DNA of 64,000 nucleotides from Nocardioides alkalitolerans (GTDB taxonomy: Bacteria > Actinomycetota > Actinomycetes > Propionibacteriales > Nocardioidaceae). The notes under the pieces were generated by a model. It was not told the origin of the DNA. It saw only the letters and a program-made list of their open reading frames with translations, and searched no databases. The DNA lies in contig CP116227.1 in the NCBI GenBank assembly GCA_038184435.1, positions 1,951,501 to 2,015,500 on the forward strand. The letters run 5' to 3'. Positions 25,368 through 33,581 of this stretch are shown here, one piece after another; the stretch's first letter is position 1; each line of letters starts with the position of its first letter. The position numbers and the translations under genes are program-made.

Positions 25368-25550
25368 TCAGTCGACCTCCTCGACGGTCACGAGGTGACG
25401 GACCGCGTTGACCATCCCGCGGATCTCGGGACGGTCCTCCTTGACGACGACGTCGCCGATCCGCTTGAGACCCAGCGAGCGCAGGGTGTCGCGCTGGTTC
25501 TGCTTGCGGCCGATCCCCGACTTCTTCTGCTCGACCTTGAGGTGCGCCAT
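25368..25550 (-). CDS. rpmD: 50S ribosomal protein L30
   Basis: A 60-residue L30 (MAHLKVEQKKSGIGRKQNQR, then SLGLKRIGDVVVKED). Its length and motifs match the bacterial family. The ATG overlaps the rpsE stop by one base, so it is coupled to S5. Confidence 0.97.
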   Translation of the reverse strand: MAHLKVEQKKSGIGRKQNQRDTLRSLGLKRIGDVVVKEDRPEIRGMVNAVRHLVTVEEVD

Positions 25551-26173
25551 CAGTCCGACACCCCCGCCGTGGCCGGCGCCTCGGCGCGGGCCTTGAGCAG
25601 TGCGGCCGGAGCGACGTCCTCGACCGGCAGGCCGCGACGAGCGGCCACCGACTCGGGCTCCTCGAGGAGGCGCAGCGCCTCCACCGTGGCGTGCACGATG
25701 TTGATCTGGTTGGACGAGCCGAGCGACTTGCTCAGCACGTCGTGGATGCCCGCGCACTCGAGCACCGCGCGCACCGGGCCGCCGGCGATGACACCGGTAC
25801 CGGGGGCCGCCGGGCGCAGGAAGACGACGCCAGCCGCCTTCTCGCCCTGGACCGGGTGAGGGATCGTGCCCTGCACTCGGGGGACGCGGAAGAAGCTCTT
25901 CTTCGCCTCCTCGACGCCCTTCGCGATGGCGGCGGGCACCTCCTTGGCCTTGCCGTAGCCGACGCCGACCAGGCCGTCGCCGTCACCGACGATCACGAGG
26001 GCGGTGAAGCTGAAGCGACGACCACCCTTCACGACCTTGGCGACACGGTTGATCGCGACGACGCGCTCGATGTAGGCGGTCTTGTCGGCGCCGCCACCAC
26101 GACGATCGTCGCGGCCGCGACGGTCACCGCCCTGGCGCTCGCCGCCGGCGCGTCCGCGCTGGGGTCCGCTCAT
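25550..26173 (-). CDS. rpsE: 30S ribosomal protein S5
   Basis: A 207-residue S5 with the dsRNA-binding-like domain (ERVVAINRVAKVVKGGRRFS, then VGDGDGLVGVGYGKAKEVP) and the C-terminal domain with VLECAGIHDVLSKSLGS. Residues 1-30 are a Gly/Arg-rich extension (RGRAGGERQGGDRRGRDDRR), a common actinobacterial feature. The protein affects decoding fidelity and helicase activity at the mRNA entry site. Confidence 0.98.
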   Translation of the reverse strand: MSGPQRGRAGGERQGGDRRGRDDRRGGGADKTAYIERVVAINRVAKVVKGGRRFSFTALVIVGDGDGLVGVGYGKAKEVPAAIAKGVEEAKKSFFRVPRVQGTIPHPVQGEKAAGVVFLRPAAPGTGVIAGGPVRAVLECAGIHDVLSKSLGSSNQINIVHATVEALRLLEEPESVAARRGLPVEDVAPAALLKARAEAPATAGVSD

Positions 26174-26210
26174 GAGACTTTCCTCTTCTCTCTCTGGCTT
26201 GTCTTCGCGA

Positions 26211-26594
26211 TCAGAAGGTCAGGCCACCCTCGCGGGCACCGTCCGCGAGGGCCGCGACGCGACCGTGGTACTTGTTGCCGGCCCGGTCGAACACGACCGA
26301 GTCGACACCGTTCGACTTCGCGCGCTCGGCGACGAGCTCGCCGACCCGCTTGGCCTTCGCCGTCTTGTCGCCGTCGAGCGAGCGGAGCTCGGTCTCGAGG
26401 GACGACGCGGAGACGAGGGTCTTGCCGACCACGTCGTCGACGACCTGCACCGAGATGTGCTTGGCGCTGCGGGTCACGACCAGACGAGGACGCTCCGCCG
26501 TGCCCGAGACGCGCTTGCGTCCGCGGGCCTGGCGACGCAGGCGCGCCTTGACGCGCGCCGCGGTGTGCTTGTTGTTGGCAAGGGAGATGGCCAT
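26211..26594 (-). CDS. rplR: 50S ribosomal protein L18
   Basis: A 127-residue L18, the 5S-rRNA binder: RKRVSGTAERPRLVVTRSAKHI, then the C-terminal VVFDRAGNKYHGRVAALADGAREGGL. I use ATG 26594, just after the rplF stop; GTG 26600, which overlaps that stop, would add two residues. Confidence 0.97.
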   Translation of the reverse strand: MAISLANNKHTAARVKARLRRQARGRKRVSGTAERPRLVVTRSAKHISVQVVDDVVGKTLVSASSLETELRSLDGDKTAKAKRVGELVAERAKSNGVDSVVFDRAGNKYHGRVAALADGAREGGLTF

Positions 26595-26596
26595 CG

Positions 26597-27136
26597 TCAC
26601 TTACCTGCCTTTCCGACCTTGCGGCGGACCTGCTCGCCCGCGTAGCGAACGCCCTTGCCCTTGTAGGGCTCGGGCTTGCGGAGCTTGCGGATCTTGGCCG
26701 CGGTCTCACCGACGAGCTGCTTGTCGATGCCCTGGACACCGAGCTTCGTCGGGCCCTCGACCGCGAACGTGATGCCCTCGGGAGCGTTGACCGTGATCGA
26801 GTGGCTGTAGCCGAGCTGGAACTCCAGCTGGGTCGGGCCCTTCGACAGGACGCGGTAACCGACGCCCACGATCTCGAGCTTCTTCTCGTAGCCCTCCGTC
26901 ACACCCGTCACCATGTTGGCGACCAGCGTGCGGGTGAGGCCGTGCAGCGAGCGGCTCTCGCGCTCGTCGTTCGGGCGCTTCACCTCCAGCGTGCCGTCGG
27001 CCTTCTCGACGGTGATCGGCGCGGGAACCGTGTGGGTCAGGGTGCCCTTGGGGCCCTTGACCGTCACCAGGCTCGCGTCGATCGCGACGTCGACTCCGGA
27101 CGGGACCGGGATGGGGAGCTTGCCAATGCGCGACAT
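26597..27136 (-). CDS. rplF: 50S ribosomal protein L6
   Basis: A 179-residue L6 with its two related alpha/beta domains and the C-terminal signature KIRKLRKPEPYKGKGVRY. The start MSRIGKLPIPVP at 27136 matches the family and has GAGAGGAG upstream. It is near the sarcin-ricin loop and needed for elongation-factor binding. Confidence 0.98.
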   Translation of the reverse strand: MSRIGKLPIPVPSGVDVAIDASLVTVKGPKGTLTHTVPAPITVEKADGTLEVKRPNDERESRSLHGLTRTLVANMVTGVTEGYEKKLEIVGVGYRVLSKGPTQLEFQLGYSHSITVNAPEGITFAVEGPTKLGVQGIDKQLVGETAAKIRKLRKPEPYKGKGVRYAGEQVRRKVGKAGK

Positions 27137-27164
27137 GCTTCGTGTCTCCTCTCTCGGTCTCTCG

Positions 27165-27587
27165 TCACCAGACGTAGGCGAGGACTTCCCCACCCACGCC
27201 CTTCTTGTTGGCCTGACGGTCGGTCAGGAGGCCCTGGCTCGTCGAGATGATCGCGACGCCCAGGCCACCGAGGACCTTCGGCAGGTTGGTGTGCTTGGCG
27301 TACACCCGCAGACCGGGCTTGCTGATGCGCCGGACACCGGCGATCGAGCGCTCGCGGTTGCGGCCGTACTTGAGCGTGATGCGCAGCGTCTTGCCGACGG
27401 CCGGCTCGCCGGTCTTCGGGTCGAGGTTGTCGGTCACCTCGAAGGAGGTCACGTAGCCCTCCTGCTTCAGGATGGCGGCGACGCCCTCCTTCAGCTTGCT
27501 GTACGGCATCTCGACAGCATCGTGGTACGCCTGGTTGGCGTTGCGCAGACGCGTGAGCATGTCTGCGATCGGGTCAGTCATCGTCAT
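27165..27587 (-). CDS. rpsH: 30S ribosomal protein S8
   Basis: A 140-residue S8 (MTMTDPIADMLTRLRNANQA; C-terminal SKPGLRVYAKHTNLPKVLGGLG and ISTSQGLLTDRQA). It binds helix 21 of 16S rRNA and in E. coli is the spc-operon translational repressor. It is a little longer than the usual 132-135 residues because of the loop DNLDPKTGEPAVGK. A perfect hairpin lies between rpsZ and this gene. Confidence 0.97.
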   Translation of the reverse strand: MTMTDPIADMLTRLRNANQAYHDAVEMPYSKLKEGVAAILKQEGYVTSFEVTDNLDPKTGEPAVGKTLRITLKYGRNRERSIAGVRRISKPGLRVYAKHTNLPKVLGGLGVAIISTSQGLLTDRQANKKGVGGEVLAYVW

Positions 27588-27615
27588 GGCCACAAGGCCT
27601 TTCTCCACCGTGGTT

Positions 27616-27640
27616 TCCCACCGCCGTCACGGCGGTGGGA
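27616..27640 (-). other. Perfect hairpin between rpsZ and rpsH
   Basis: TCCCACCGCCG (27616-27626) and CGGCGGTGGGA (27630-27640) form an 11-bp stem with a three-base loop. It sits in a 104-bp gap inside the ribosomal operon, just upstream of rpsH. It has no T-tract, so processing, RNA stability or regulatory binding is more likely than termination. Confidence 0.7.
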
Positions 27641-27691
27641 CCTACAGCGACTCGTGCTGGAACGGAAACGGCTGGTGCGGGAGGGGCTGGG

Positions 27692-27877
27692 TCACCAGCT
27701 CGACTTGGTCACGCCGGGCAGCTCGCCCCGGTGCGCCATCTCGCGCAGGCAGATGCGGCAGAGGCCGAACTTGCGGTAGACCGCCTTCGGCCGGCCGCAG
27801 CGCTGGCAGCGGGTGTAGCCACGAACCGCGAACTTCGGCTTGCGCGCGGCCTTGACCTTCAGCGACGTCTTCGCCAT
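27692..27877 (-). CDS. rpsZ: 30S ribosomal protein S14, zinc type
   Basis: A 61-residue C+ form of S14 with zinc ribbon CQRCGRPK and CRICLREM. This short zinc-binding type is standard in actinobacteria, which often also hold a longer zinc-free paralogue under Zur control elsewhere. The start lies one base after the rplE stop. Confidence 0.97.
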   Translation of the reverse strand: MAKTSLKVKAARKPKFAVRGYTRCQRCGRPKAVYRKFGLCRICLREMAHRGELPGVTKSSW

Positions 27878-27878
27878 G

Positions 27879-28448
27879 TCAGTTCTCCTTGAAGGGGAAG
27901 CCGAGCTGCTTCAGCAGCGCCCGACCCTGCTCGTCGTTCGTGGCGGTCGTCACCACGGTGATGTCCATGCCGCGCGAGCGGTCGACCTTGTCCTGGTCGA
28001 TCTCGTGGAACATGACCTGCTCGGTCAGACCGAACGTGTAGTTGCCACGACCGTCGAACTGCTTGGGCGAGAGGCCCCGGAAGTCGCGGATGCGCGGGAG
28101 GGCGAGCGACAGCAGCCGGTCGAGGAACTCCCACATGCGGTCGCCGCGCAGCGTGACGTGCGCACCGATCGGCATGCCCTCGCGCAGCTTGAACTGCGCG
28201 ATGGACTTGCGGGCCTTCGTGACCTGCGGCTTCTGCCCCGTGATCGCGGTGAGGTCGCGGATGGCGCCCTCGATCAGCTTCGAGTCGCGGGCAGCCTCGC
28301 CGACACCCATGTTGACCACGATCTTCGTCAGACCGGGGACCTGCATGACGTTGGCGATGTCGAACTCCGACTTCAGCGCGGGGAGGATCTCCTCGCGGTA
28401 CCGCGTCTTCAGACGCGGCGTCGGCACGGCGACGGTGGTCTCGGTCAT
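27879..28448 (-). CDS. rplE: 50S ribosomal protein L5
   Basis: A 189-residue L5, binding 5S rRNA and the P-site tRNA region. Family segments NVMQVPGLTKIVVNMGVGEA and KFDGRGNYTFGL-type loop (QFDGRGNYTFGLTEQVMF) are present, with the C-terminal ITVVTTATNDEQGRALLKQLGFPF. The start overlaps closely with the rplX stop (one base between them). Confidence 0.98.
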   Translation of the reverse strand: MTETTVAVPTPRLKTRYREEILPALKSEFDIANVMQVPGLTKIVVNMGVGEAARDSKLIEGAIRDLTAITGQKPQVTKARKSIAQFKLREGMPIGAHVTLRGDRMWEFLDRLLSLALPRIRDFRGLSPKQFDGRGNYTFGLTEQVMFHEIDQDKVDRSRGMDITVVTTATNDEQGRALLKQLGFPFKEN

Positions 28449-28449
28449 G

Positions 28450-28803
28450 TCAGATCTCCTCGCCGGTCTTGCGCGACACGCGCACGCTGCGGCCCGCGGC
28501 GTACTCCGAGCCGTCGGCGCGACGCTTGGTCGCCTCGACGCGCTTGAAGCCCGCGCGGGTCACGCCGTCGCCCTCGACCAGCATCACGTTCGAGATGTGG
28601 ATCGGGGCCTCGGTGGTGATGATGCCGCCGGTCGCGTCGCCGCCCTGCGGCGCCGCCTTCGTGTGCTTCTTGACGCGGTTGACACCCTCGACGATCACGC
28701 GGTCCTCCTCGCGGAGGACGTTGATGACCTTGCCCTGGGCACCCTTGTCCTTGCCGGCGATCACCTTGACGGTGTCACCCTTCTTGATCTTGAGCTTCGC
28801 CAT
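28450..28803 (-). CDS. rplX: 50S ribosomal protein L24
   Basis: A 117-residue L24, a KOW-domain assembly-initiator protein: KIKKGDTVKVIAGKDKGAQGKV, then EAPIHISNVML and a basic C-terminus. It lies one base after the rplN stop. Confidence 0.97.
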   Translation of the reverse strand: MAKLKIKKGDTVKVIAGKDKGAQGKVINVLREEDRVIVEGVNRVKKHTKAAPQGGDATGGIITTEAPIHISNVMLVEGDGVTRAGFKRVEATKRRADGSEYAAGRSVRVSRKTGEEI

Positions 28804-28804
28804 G

Positions 28805-29173
28805 TCAGAGCACCTCCGGCGCGAGCGAGATGATCTTCATGAACTTCTTCTCGCGCAGCTCGCGGCCCACGGGGCCGAAGATGCGCGTGCCGCGCGGCTC
28901 GCCGTCGTTCTTGAGGATCACGGCGGCGTTCTCGTCGAAACGGATGTAGGAACCGTCCGGACGGCGGCGCTCCTTGACGGTGCGCACGACGACCGCCTTG
29001 ACGACGTCACCCTTCTTCACGTTGCCACCGGGGATCGCGTCCTTCACGGTGGCGACGATGACATCGCCGATTCCGGCGTAGCGCCGACCCGAGCCACCGA
29101 GAACGCGGATGCAGAGGATCTCCTTCGCACCCGTGTTGTCGGCGACCTTGAGTCGCGACTCCTGCTGGATCAT
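28805..29173 (-). CDS. rplN: 50S ribosomal protein L14
   Basis: A 122-residue L14 (MIQQESRLKVADNTGAKEIL, CIRVLGGSGRRYAGIGDVIV, C-terminal GPVGRELREKKFMKIISLAPEVL). It contacts 16S rRNA in bridge B8 and is the target of the silencing factor RsfS. The AGGAGAG before its ATG lies just past two hairpins in the 94-bp gap from rpsQ. Confidence 0.98.
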   Translation of the reverse strand: MIQQESRLKVADNTGAKEILCIRVLGGSGRRYAGIGDVIVATVKDAIPGGNVKKGDVVKAVVVRTVKERRRPDGSYIRFDENAAVILKNDGEPRGTRIFGPVGRELREKKFMKIISLAPEVL

Positions 29174-29199
29174 CTTCTCTCCTGGATGTCGTGCCGGTT

Positions 29200-29264
29200 C
29201 TCCCCCTCACGAGGAGGGGGAGCCTGGCCGAACTAGTGGGGTTTCTGGCTCGCCGTGAGGCGAG
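29200..29264 (-). other. Two hairpins in the rpsQ-rplN gap
   Basis: CTCCCCCTC (29200-29208) pairs with GAGGGGGAG (29214-29222), and CTCGCC (29249-29254) pairs with GGCGAG (29259-29264) over a GTGA loop. Both fall in the only sizeable gap of this part of the operon. They may mark a processing site or the boundary at which spc-type expression is set separately. Confidence 0.6.
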
Positions 29265-29267
29265 AGG

Positions 29268-29549
29268 TCACTTCGCCTTCTCGAGGACCTCGACCACGCG
29301 CCACCGCTTGGTGGCGGACAGCGGGCGGGTCTCCATGATCAGGACGCGGTCGCCGGTGCCGCACTCGTTGGGCTCGTCGTGAGCCTTGAGCTTGCTCGTG
29401 CGCCGCATGACCTTGCCGTAGAGCGCGTGCTTCACGCGGTCCTCGACCTCGACCACGACGGTCTTGTCCATCTTGTCGCTGACCACGATGCCCTCGCGGA
29501 CCTTGCGCGCGCCCCGAGCGGGAACGTCCTGGTTCGTCTCGGTGCTCAT
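29268..29549 (-). CDS. rpsQ: 30S ribosomal protein S17
   Basis: A 93-residue S17 with the OB-fold core (GIVVSDKMDKTVVVEVEDRVKH, then GDRVLIMETRPLSATKRW). The first 17 residues are a family-typical actinobacterial extension. The stop of rpmC overlaps its ATG by 4 bp. Confidence 0.97.
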   Translation of the reverse strand: MSTETNQDVPARGARKVREGIVVSDKMDKTVVVEVEDRVKHALYGKVMRRTSKLKAHDEPNECGTGDRVLIMETRPLSATKRWRVVEVLEKAK

Positions 29550-29800
29550 GCAGCGCCGTCCTTCGTGATCTCGTCGGAGCCCGGCGCGGTGCGGATCCCG
29601 AGCTCGCGCTCACGGAGCACCGTGTAGATCCGGGCGATGTCCTTCTTCACCGTGCGGAGACGGCTGTTGTTCTCGAGCTGGCCGGTGGCCGCCTGGAACC
29701 GGAGGTTGAACAGCTCCTCCTTGGCCTCCCGCAGCTTCTCCGCGAGATCCGCACCCTCGAGCTCGTCGAGCTCGAAAGCCTTGCTGACCTTCTGCGACAT
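29546..29800 (-). CDS. rpmC: 50S ribosomal protein L29
   Basis: An 84-residue helical L29 (AEKLREAKEELFNLRFQAATGQLENN, RLRTVKKDIARIYTVLRERE) located at the tunnel exit near trigger-factor and SRP docking. It overlaps the rplP stop by one base and rpsQ by 4 bp. Confidence 0.97.
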   Translation of the reverse strand: MSQKVSKAFELDELEGADLAEKLREAKEELFNLRFQAATGQLENNSRLRTVKKDIARIYTVLRERELGIRTAPGSDEITKDGAA

Positions 29801-30219
29801 CAGAATTCACCTGCCTCGCGGGAGATGAAGCGGCACTTCATCGGGAGCTTGTGGATCGCGCGGCGCATGGCCTCGCGGGCAACGTCCTCCGACACACCGG
29901 AGAGTTCGAACATGACACGACCAGCCTTGACGTTGGCCACCCACCACTCGGGCGAGCCCTTGCCGGAACCCATGCGGGTCTCGGCGGGCTTCTTCGTGAG
30001 CGGACGGTCCGGGTAGATGTTGATCCAGACCTTGCCGCCACGCTTGATGTGACGGGTCATCGCGATACGGGCCGACTCGATCTGGCGGTTGGTCACGTAG
30101 TGCGACTCGATCGCCTGGATACCGAAGTCGCCGAAGTTCAGCGACGTACCGCCCTTGGCGGCACCGGTCCGCTTCGGGTGGTGCTGCTTGCGGTGCTTGA
30201 CGCGACGGGGCATCAGCAT
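29800..30219 (-). CDS. rplP: 50S ribosomal protein L16
   Basis: A 139-residue L16 (MLMPRRVKHRKQHHPKRTG, RIAMTRHIKRGGKVWINIYPD, MGSGKGSPEWWVANVKAGRVMFE), contacting A-site tRNA and the peptidyl-transferase region. The length matches the family exactly. Confidence 0.98.
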   Translation of the reverse strand: MLMPRRVKHRKQHHPKRTGAAKGGTSLNFGDFGIQAIESHYVTNRQIESARIAMTRHIKRGGKVWINIYPDRPLTKKPAETRMGSGKGSPEWWVANVKAGRVMFELSGVSEDVAREAMRRAIHKLPMKCRFISREAGEF

Positions 30220-30224
30220 GGGGA

Positions 30225-31067
30225 TCAGCCCTCCGTGGCTGCCGGAGCGGCAGCGGTCTCGGCGGCAGCCGGGGCCGGAGCCTCGGTCGCCGCAGCCTCG
30301 GCGGTGCCGGCGTCGCGGCCCGCACGCGTCGGACGGTCGCCGCGCGAGCCACGGCCCGGACGCTCCCCGCCACGCGCCGGACGGCCACCGCGGCCGGGCG
30401 CACCGGCACGGGCCGCAGCCTGCGCCTCACGCTCGGCGCGGGTGCCCGCGACCTCGCCCTTGTAGATCCAGACCTTCACGCCGATGCGGCCGAAGGTCGT
30501 GCGGGCCTCGTAGAAGCCGTAGTCGATGTCGGCGCGGAGCGTGTGCAGGGGCACGCGGCCCTCGCGGTAGAACTCCGTGCGCGACATCTCGGCGCCGTTG
30601 AGGCGGCCCGAGCACTGGATCCGGATGCCCTTGGCACCGGAGCGCATCGAGGTCTGGATCGCCTTCTTCATGGCGCGACGGAACTGCACGCGACCGGAGA
30701 GCTGCTCGGCGACGCCCTGGGCGACCAGCTGCGCGTCGATCTCGGGGTTCTTGACCTCGAGGATGTTCAGCTGCACCTGCTTGCCCGTGAGCTTCTCGAG
30801 CTCGCCACGGATGCGGTCGGCCTCGGCGCCACGGCGACCGATGACGATGCCCGGGCGCGCGGTGTGGATGTCGACGCGGACGCGGTCACGCGTGCGCTCG
30901 ATCTCCACCTTCGAGATGCCGGCCCGCTCCATGCCCTTGCTGAGCAGCTTGCGGATGGCGACGTCCTCGCCGACGTACGACTTGTAGAGCTTGTCGGCGT
31001 ACCAACGGCTCCGGTGGTCGGTCGAGACGCCGAGGCGGAAGCCGTTCGGGTTGATCTTCTGACCCAT
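30225..31067 (-). CDS. rpsC: 30S ribosomal protein S3, extended C-terminus
   Basis: A 280-residue S3 with an N-terminal KH domain (GIVIGRRGAEADRIRGELEKLTG) and the C-terminal S3 domain (GRLNGAEMSRTEFYREGRVPLHTLRADIDYG). The last 60 or so residues are a low-complexity Gly/Arg-rich then Ala/Glu/Pro-rich tail not needed for the fold, common in actinobacteria. S3 lines the mRNA entry tunnel. The start MGQKINPNGFRLG overlaps the rplV stop by one base. Confidence 0.98.
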   Translation of the reverse strand: MGQKINPNGFRLGVSTDHRSRWYADKLYKSYVGEDVAIRKLLSKGMERAGISKVEIERTRDRVRVDIHTARPGIVIGRRGAEADRIRGELEKLTGKQVQLNILEVKNPEIDAQLVAQGVAEQLSGRVQFRRAMKKAIQTSMRSGAKGIRIQCSGRLNGAEMSRTEFYREGRVPLHTLRADIDYGFYEARTTFGRIGVKVWIYKGEVAGTRAEREAQAAARAGAPGRGGRPARGGERPGRGSRGDRPTRAGRDAGTAEAAATEAPAPAAAETAAAPAATEG

Positions 31068-31498
31068 CAGGCGGACCGTCCCTTCTTCTTCGTGCCGGCC
31101 ACCACGTCGGCGGGCTGAACGGCGAGGGTGATGTGGCTGGTGCGCTTGTTGATGCGCGTGGCCCGGCCCTGGGCCCGCGGCCGCCACCGCTTCATCGTGG
31201 GGCCCTCGTCGACCTGCGCGACCGAGATGACCAGGTCGGCGGCCTTGAGGCCCTCCGTGGTCTCGGCGTTGGCGATGGCCGACTCGAGCACCTTGGCGAC
31301 GGTCTCGGAGGCCGCCTGCGGGGCGAAGGCCAGGATGGCCTGCGCCTCGGCGACGGGGAGACCGCGCACCATGTCGACGACGCGACGCACCTTCAGCGGG
31401 GTGATGCGGACGAAACGGGCGCTGGCGAACGCACCCGGCTGGTCGCCGAGGAGGGACTCCCGGCGCGCGCTCGTGCGCTGACGCTCGGTGGTGCTCAT
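31067..31498 (-). CDS. rplV: 50S ribosomal protein L22
   Basis: A 143-residue L22 whose beta-hairpin lines the exit tunnel: ARFVRITPLKVRRVVDMVRGLPV, then VDEGPTMKRWRPRAQGRATRINKRTSHI. The N-terminal 25 residues (MSTTERQRTSARRES) are an extension. The start at 31498 overlaps the rpsS stop by 4 bp. Confidence 0.97.
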   Translation of the reverse strand: MSTTERQRTSARRESLLGDQPGAFASARFVRITPLKVRRVVDMVRGLPVAEAQAILAFAPQAASETVAKVLESAIANAETTEGLKAADLVISVAQVDEGPTMKRWRPRAQGRATRINKRTSHITLAVQPADVVAGTKKKGRSA

Positions 31499-31776
31499 CG
31501 ACGACGCCCCTTCCGGTCTTCCTTCACGTGCCCGCGGTAGGTGCGGGTCGGGGCGAACTCGCCCAGCTTGTGACCGACCATCGAGTCGGTGACGAACACG
31601 GGGACGTGCTTGCGACCGTCGTGCACGGCGATCGTGTGACCGATCATGTCCGGCACGATCATCGAGCGGCGCGACCACGTCTTGATGACGTTGTGGGTGC
31701 CCTTCTCGTTCTCGGCGTCCACCTTCTTGGTGAGGTGGCCGTCGACGAAGGGGCCCTTCTTCAGGCTGCGAGGCAT
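31495..31776 (-). CDS. rpsS: 30S ribosomal protein S19
   Basis: A 93-residue S19 (MPRSLKKGPFVDGHLTKKV, WSRRSMIVPDMIGHTIAVHDGRKHVPVFVTDSMVGHKLGEF), located in the 30S head. The length is standard, and it lies 15 bp after rplB. Confidence 0.98.
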   Translation of the reverse strand: MPRSLKKGPFVDGHLTKKVDAENEKGTHNVIKTWSRRSMIVPDMIGHTIAVHDGRKHVPVFVTDSMVGHKLGEFAPTRTYRGHVKEDRKGRRR

Positions 31777-31791
31777 CTCGTTACTTCCCTA

Positions 31792-32625
31792 TCAGCGCTT
31801 CTTGCCGGACTTGCGACGACGGATGATCTGGGCGTCGCTGGCCTTGCGCTTGCGCGTGCGGCCCTCGGGCTTGCCCCAGGGCGAGACGGGGTGGCGACCA
31901 CCGGACGTCTTGCCCTCACCACCACCGTGCGGGTGGTCGACCGGGTTCATGACGACACCACGGACGGTGGGGCGACGGCCCTTCCAGCGCATGCGGCCGG
32001 CCTTGCCCCAGTTGATGTTCGACTGCTCGGCGTTGCCGACCTCGCCGATCGTGGCGCGGCAGCGCACGTCGACGAAGCGCATCTCTCCCGAGGGCAGACG
32101 CAGCGTGGCGCGCGAGCCCTCACGAGCGACCAGCTGGGCCGAGTTGCCCGCGGAGCGGGCCATCTTGGCGCCGCCGCCGGGACGCAGCTCGATGCAGTGG
32201 ATCGTCGTGCCGACCGGGATGTTGCGCAGCGGCAGGTTGTTGCCGGTCTTGATGTCGGAGTTGGGACCCGACTCGACGACCGTGCCCTGCGTCAGGCCCT
32301 TCGGCGCCACGATGTAGCGCTTCTCGCCGTCGACGTAGTGCAGCAGCGCGATGCGCGCGGTGCGGTTCGGGTCGTACTCGATGTGCGCGACCTTGGCCGG
32401 CACGCCGTCCTTGTCGTAGCGACGGAAGTCGATGATGCGGTAGGCGCGCTTGTGACCGCCACCCTGGTGCCGGGTGGTGATCCGGCCCTGGTTGTTGCGG
32501 CCGCCCTTCTTGGGCAGCGGGCGCGTCAGCGACTTCTCGGGCGTCGTGCGGGTGATCTCGACGAAGTCGGCGACCGACGAACCGCGACGACCGGGCGTGG
32601 TCGGCTTGTACTTACGGATAGCCAT
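31792..32625 (-). CDS. rplB: 50S ribosomal protein L2
   Basis: A 277-residue L2 needed for peptidyl-transferase activity and subunit joining. The core shows KKGGRNNQGRITTRHQGGGHKR, the OB/SH3-like domains, and the functional C-terminal MNPVDHPHGGGEG with the conserved His. Standard length. Confidence 0.98.
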   Translation of the reverse strand: MAIRKYKPTTPGRRGSSVADFVEITRTTPEKSLTRPLPKKGGRNNQGRITTRHQGGGHKRAYRIIDFRRYDKDGVPAKVAHIEYDPNRTARIALLHYVDGEKRYIVAPKGLTQGTVVESGPNSDIKTGNNLPLRNIPVGTTIHCIELRPGGGAKMARSAGNSAQLVAREGSRATLRLPSGEMRFVDVRCRATIGEVGNAEQSNINWGKAGRMRWKGRRPTVRGVVMNPVDHPHGGGEGKTSGGRHPVSPWGKPEGRTRKRKASDAQIIRRRKSGKKR

Positions 32626-32655
32626 AGTGTCTGTCCTTGTCTTAGGCAGCCCCGG

Positions 32656-32961
32656 TCAGGAGACCGAGCCCCCGAAGATGTCGATGGAGTCACCCTCGGC
32701 GAGGCTCACGATGGCCCGCTTCGTGCTCTTCCGCTTGCCGATGCCGTTGCGCGTGCGACGCGTCTTGCCCGCGCGGTTCAGCGTGTTGACCGAGGTCACC
32801 GTGACGCCGAAGACCTTCTGCACCGCGATCTTGATCTCGGTCTTGTTCGCGTCCGGGTGCACGAGGAACGTGTACTTGTTCGCGTCGAGCAGGCCGTAGC
32901 TCTTCTCGGAGACCACGGGCGCGAGCAGGATGTCGCGCGGGTCCTTGTTCAGGGCGCTCAC
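32656..32961 (-). CDS. rplW: 50S ribosomal protein L23
   Basis: A 101-residue L23 (DILLAPVVSEKSYGLLDANKYTFLVHPDANKTEIK), docking site for trigger factor and SRP at the tunnel exit. The start overlaps the rplD stop by 4 bp. Confidence 0.97.
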   Translation of the reverse strand: MSALNKDPRDILLAPVVSEKSYGLLDANKYTFLVHPDANKTEIKIAVQKVFGVTVTSVNTLNRAGKTRRTRNGIGKRKSTKRAIVSLAEGDSIDIFGGSVS

Positions 32962-33581
32962 TTGGCATCCTCCTTCTGACCGGCGAGGCGTGCGACGAGC
33001 TGGTCGTAGGCCGCCGACGTGAAGACCACGTCGTCGGACACGAGCACGTCGTAGGTGTTGATCTGGTCCTGGGCGACCACGTGGACGGTCGGCAGGTTGC
33101 GCAGCGAGAGCCAGGTGACGGTCTCGTCGCGGTCCAGCACCACGAGCACGCGGCGACGGTCGGAGAGCGACGCGAGCGCCGTCTTCGCGGCCTTCGTCGA
33201 GGGCGTCTCGCCCGTGACGAGGCTCTCGACCACGTGCACGCGACCGTTGGCAGCCCGGTCGGACAGCGCACCCTTGAGGGCGGCGGCCTTCATCTTCTTG
33301 GGCGTGCGCTGGTCGTAGCTGCGCGGCTGCGGGCCGTGCACGACGCCACCGCCGACGAACTGCGGCGCGCGGGTCGAGCCCTGGCGGGCGCGGCCGGTGC
33401 CCTTCTGCTTGTAGGGCTTGCGGCCACCACCGCGGACCTCGGCCCGCGTCTTCGTGGCGTGCGTGCCCTGGCGGGCCGCAGCCTGCTGGGCCACGACGAC
33501 CTGGTGGATCAGCGGGATGTTGACCGCGACGCCGAAGACCTCGGCGGGCAGGTCAACGGCGACCTTCTTGACGTCGCTCAC
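32958..33581 (-). CDS. rplD: 50S ribosomal protein L4
   Basis: A 207-residue L4 with the tunnel loop (GTHATKTRAEVRGGGRKPYKQKGTGRARQGS) and the C-terminal Rossmann-like domain. In gamma-proteobacteria L4 represses the S10 operon; whether it does so here is not shown. It overlaps rplC and rplW by 4 bp each. Confidence 0.98.
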   Translation of the reverse strand: MSDVKKVAVDLPAEVFGVAVNIPLIHQVVVAQQAAARQGTHATKTRAEVRGGGRKPYKQKGTGRARQGSTRAPQFVGGGVVHGPQPRSYDQRTPKKMKAAALKGALSDRAANGRVHVVESLVTGETPSTKAAKTALASLSDRRRVLVVLDRDETVTWLSLRNLPTVHVVAQDQINTYDVLVSDDVVFTSAAYDQLVARLAGQKEDAK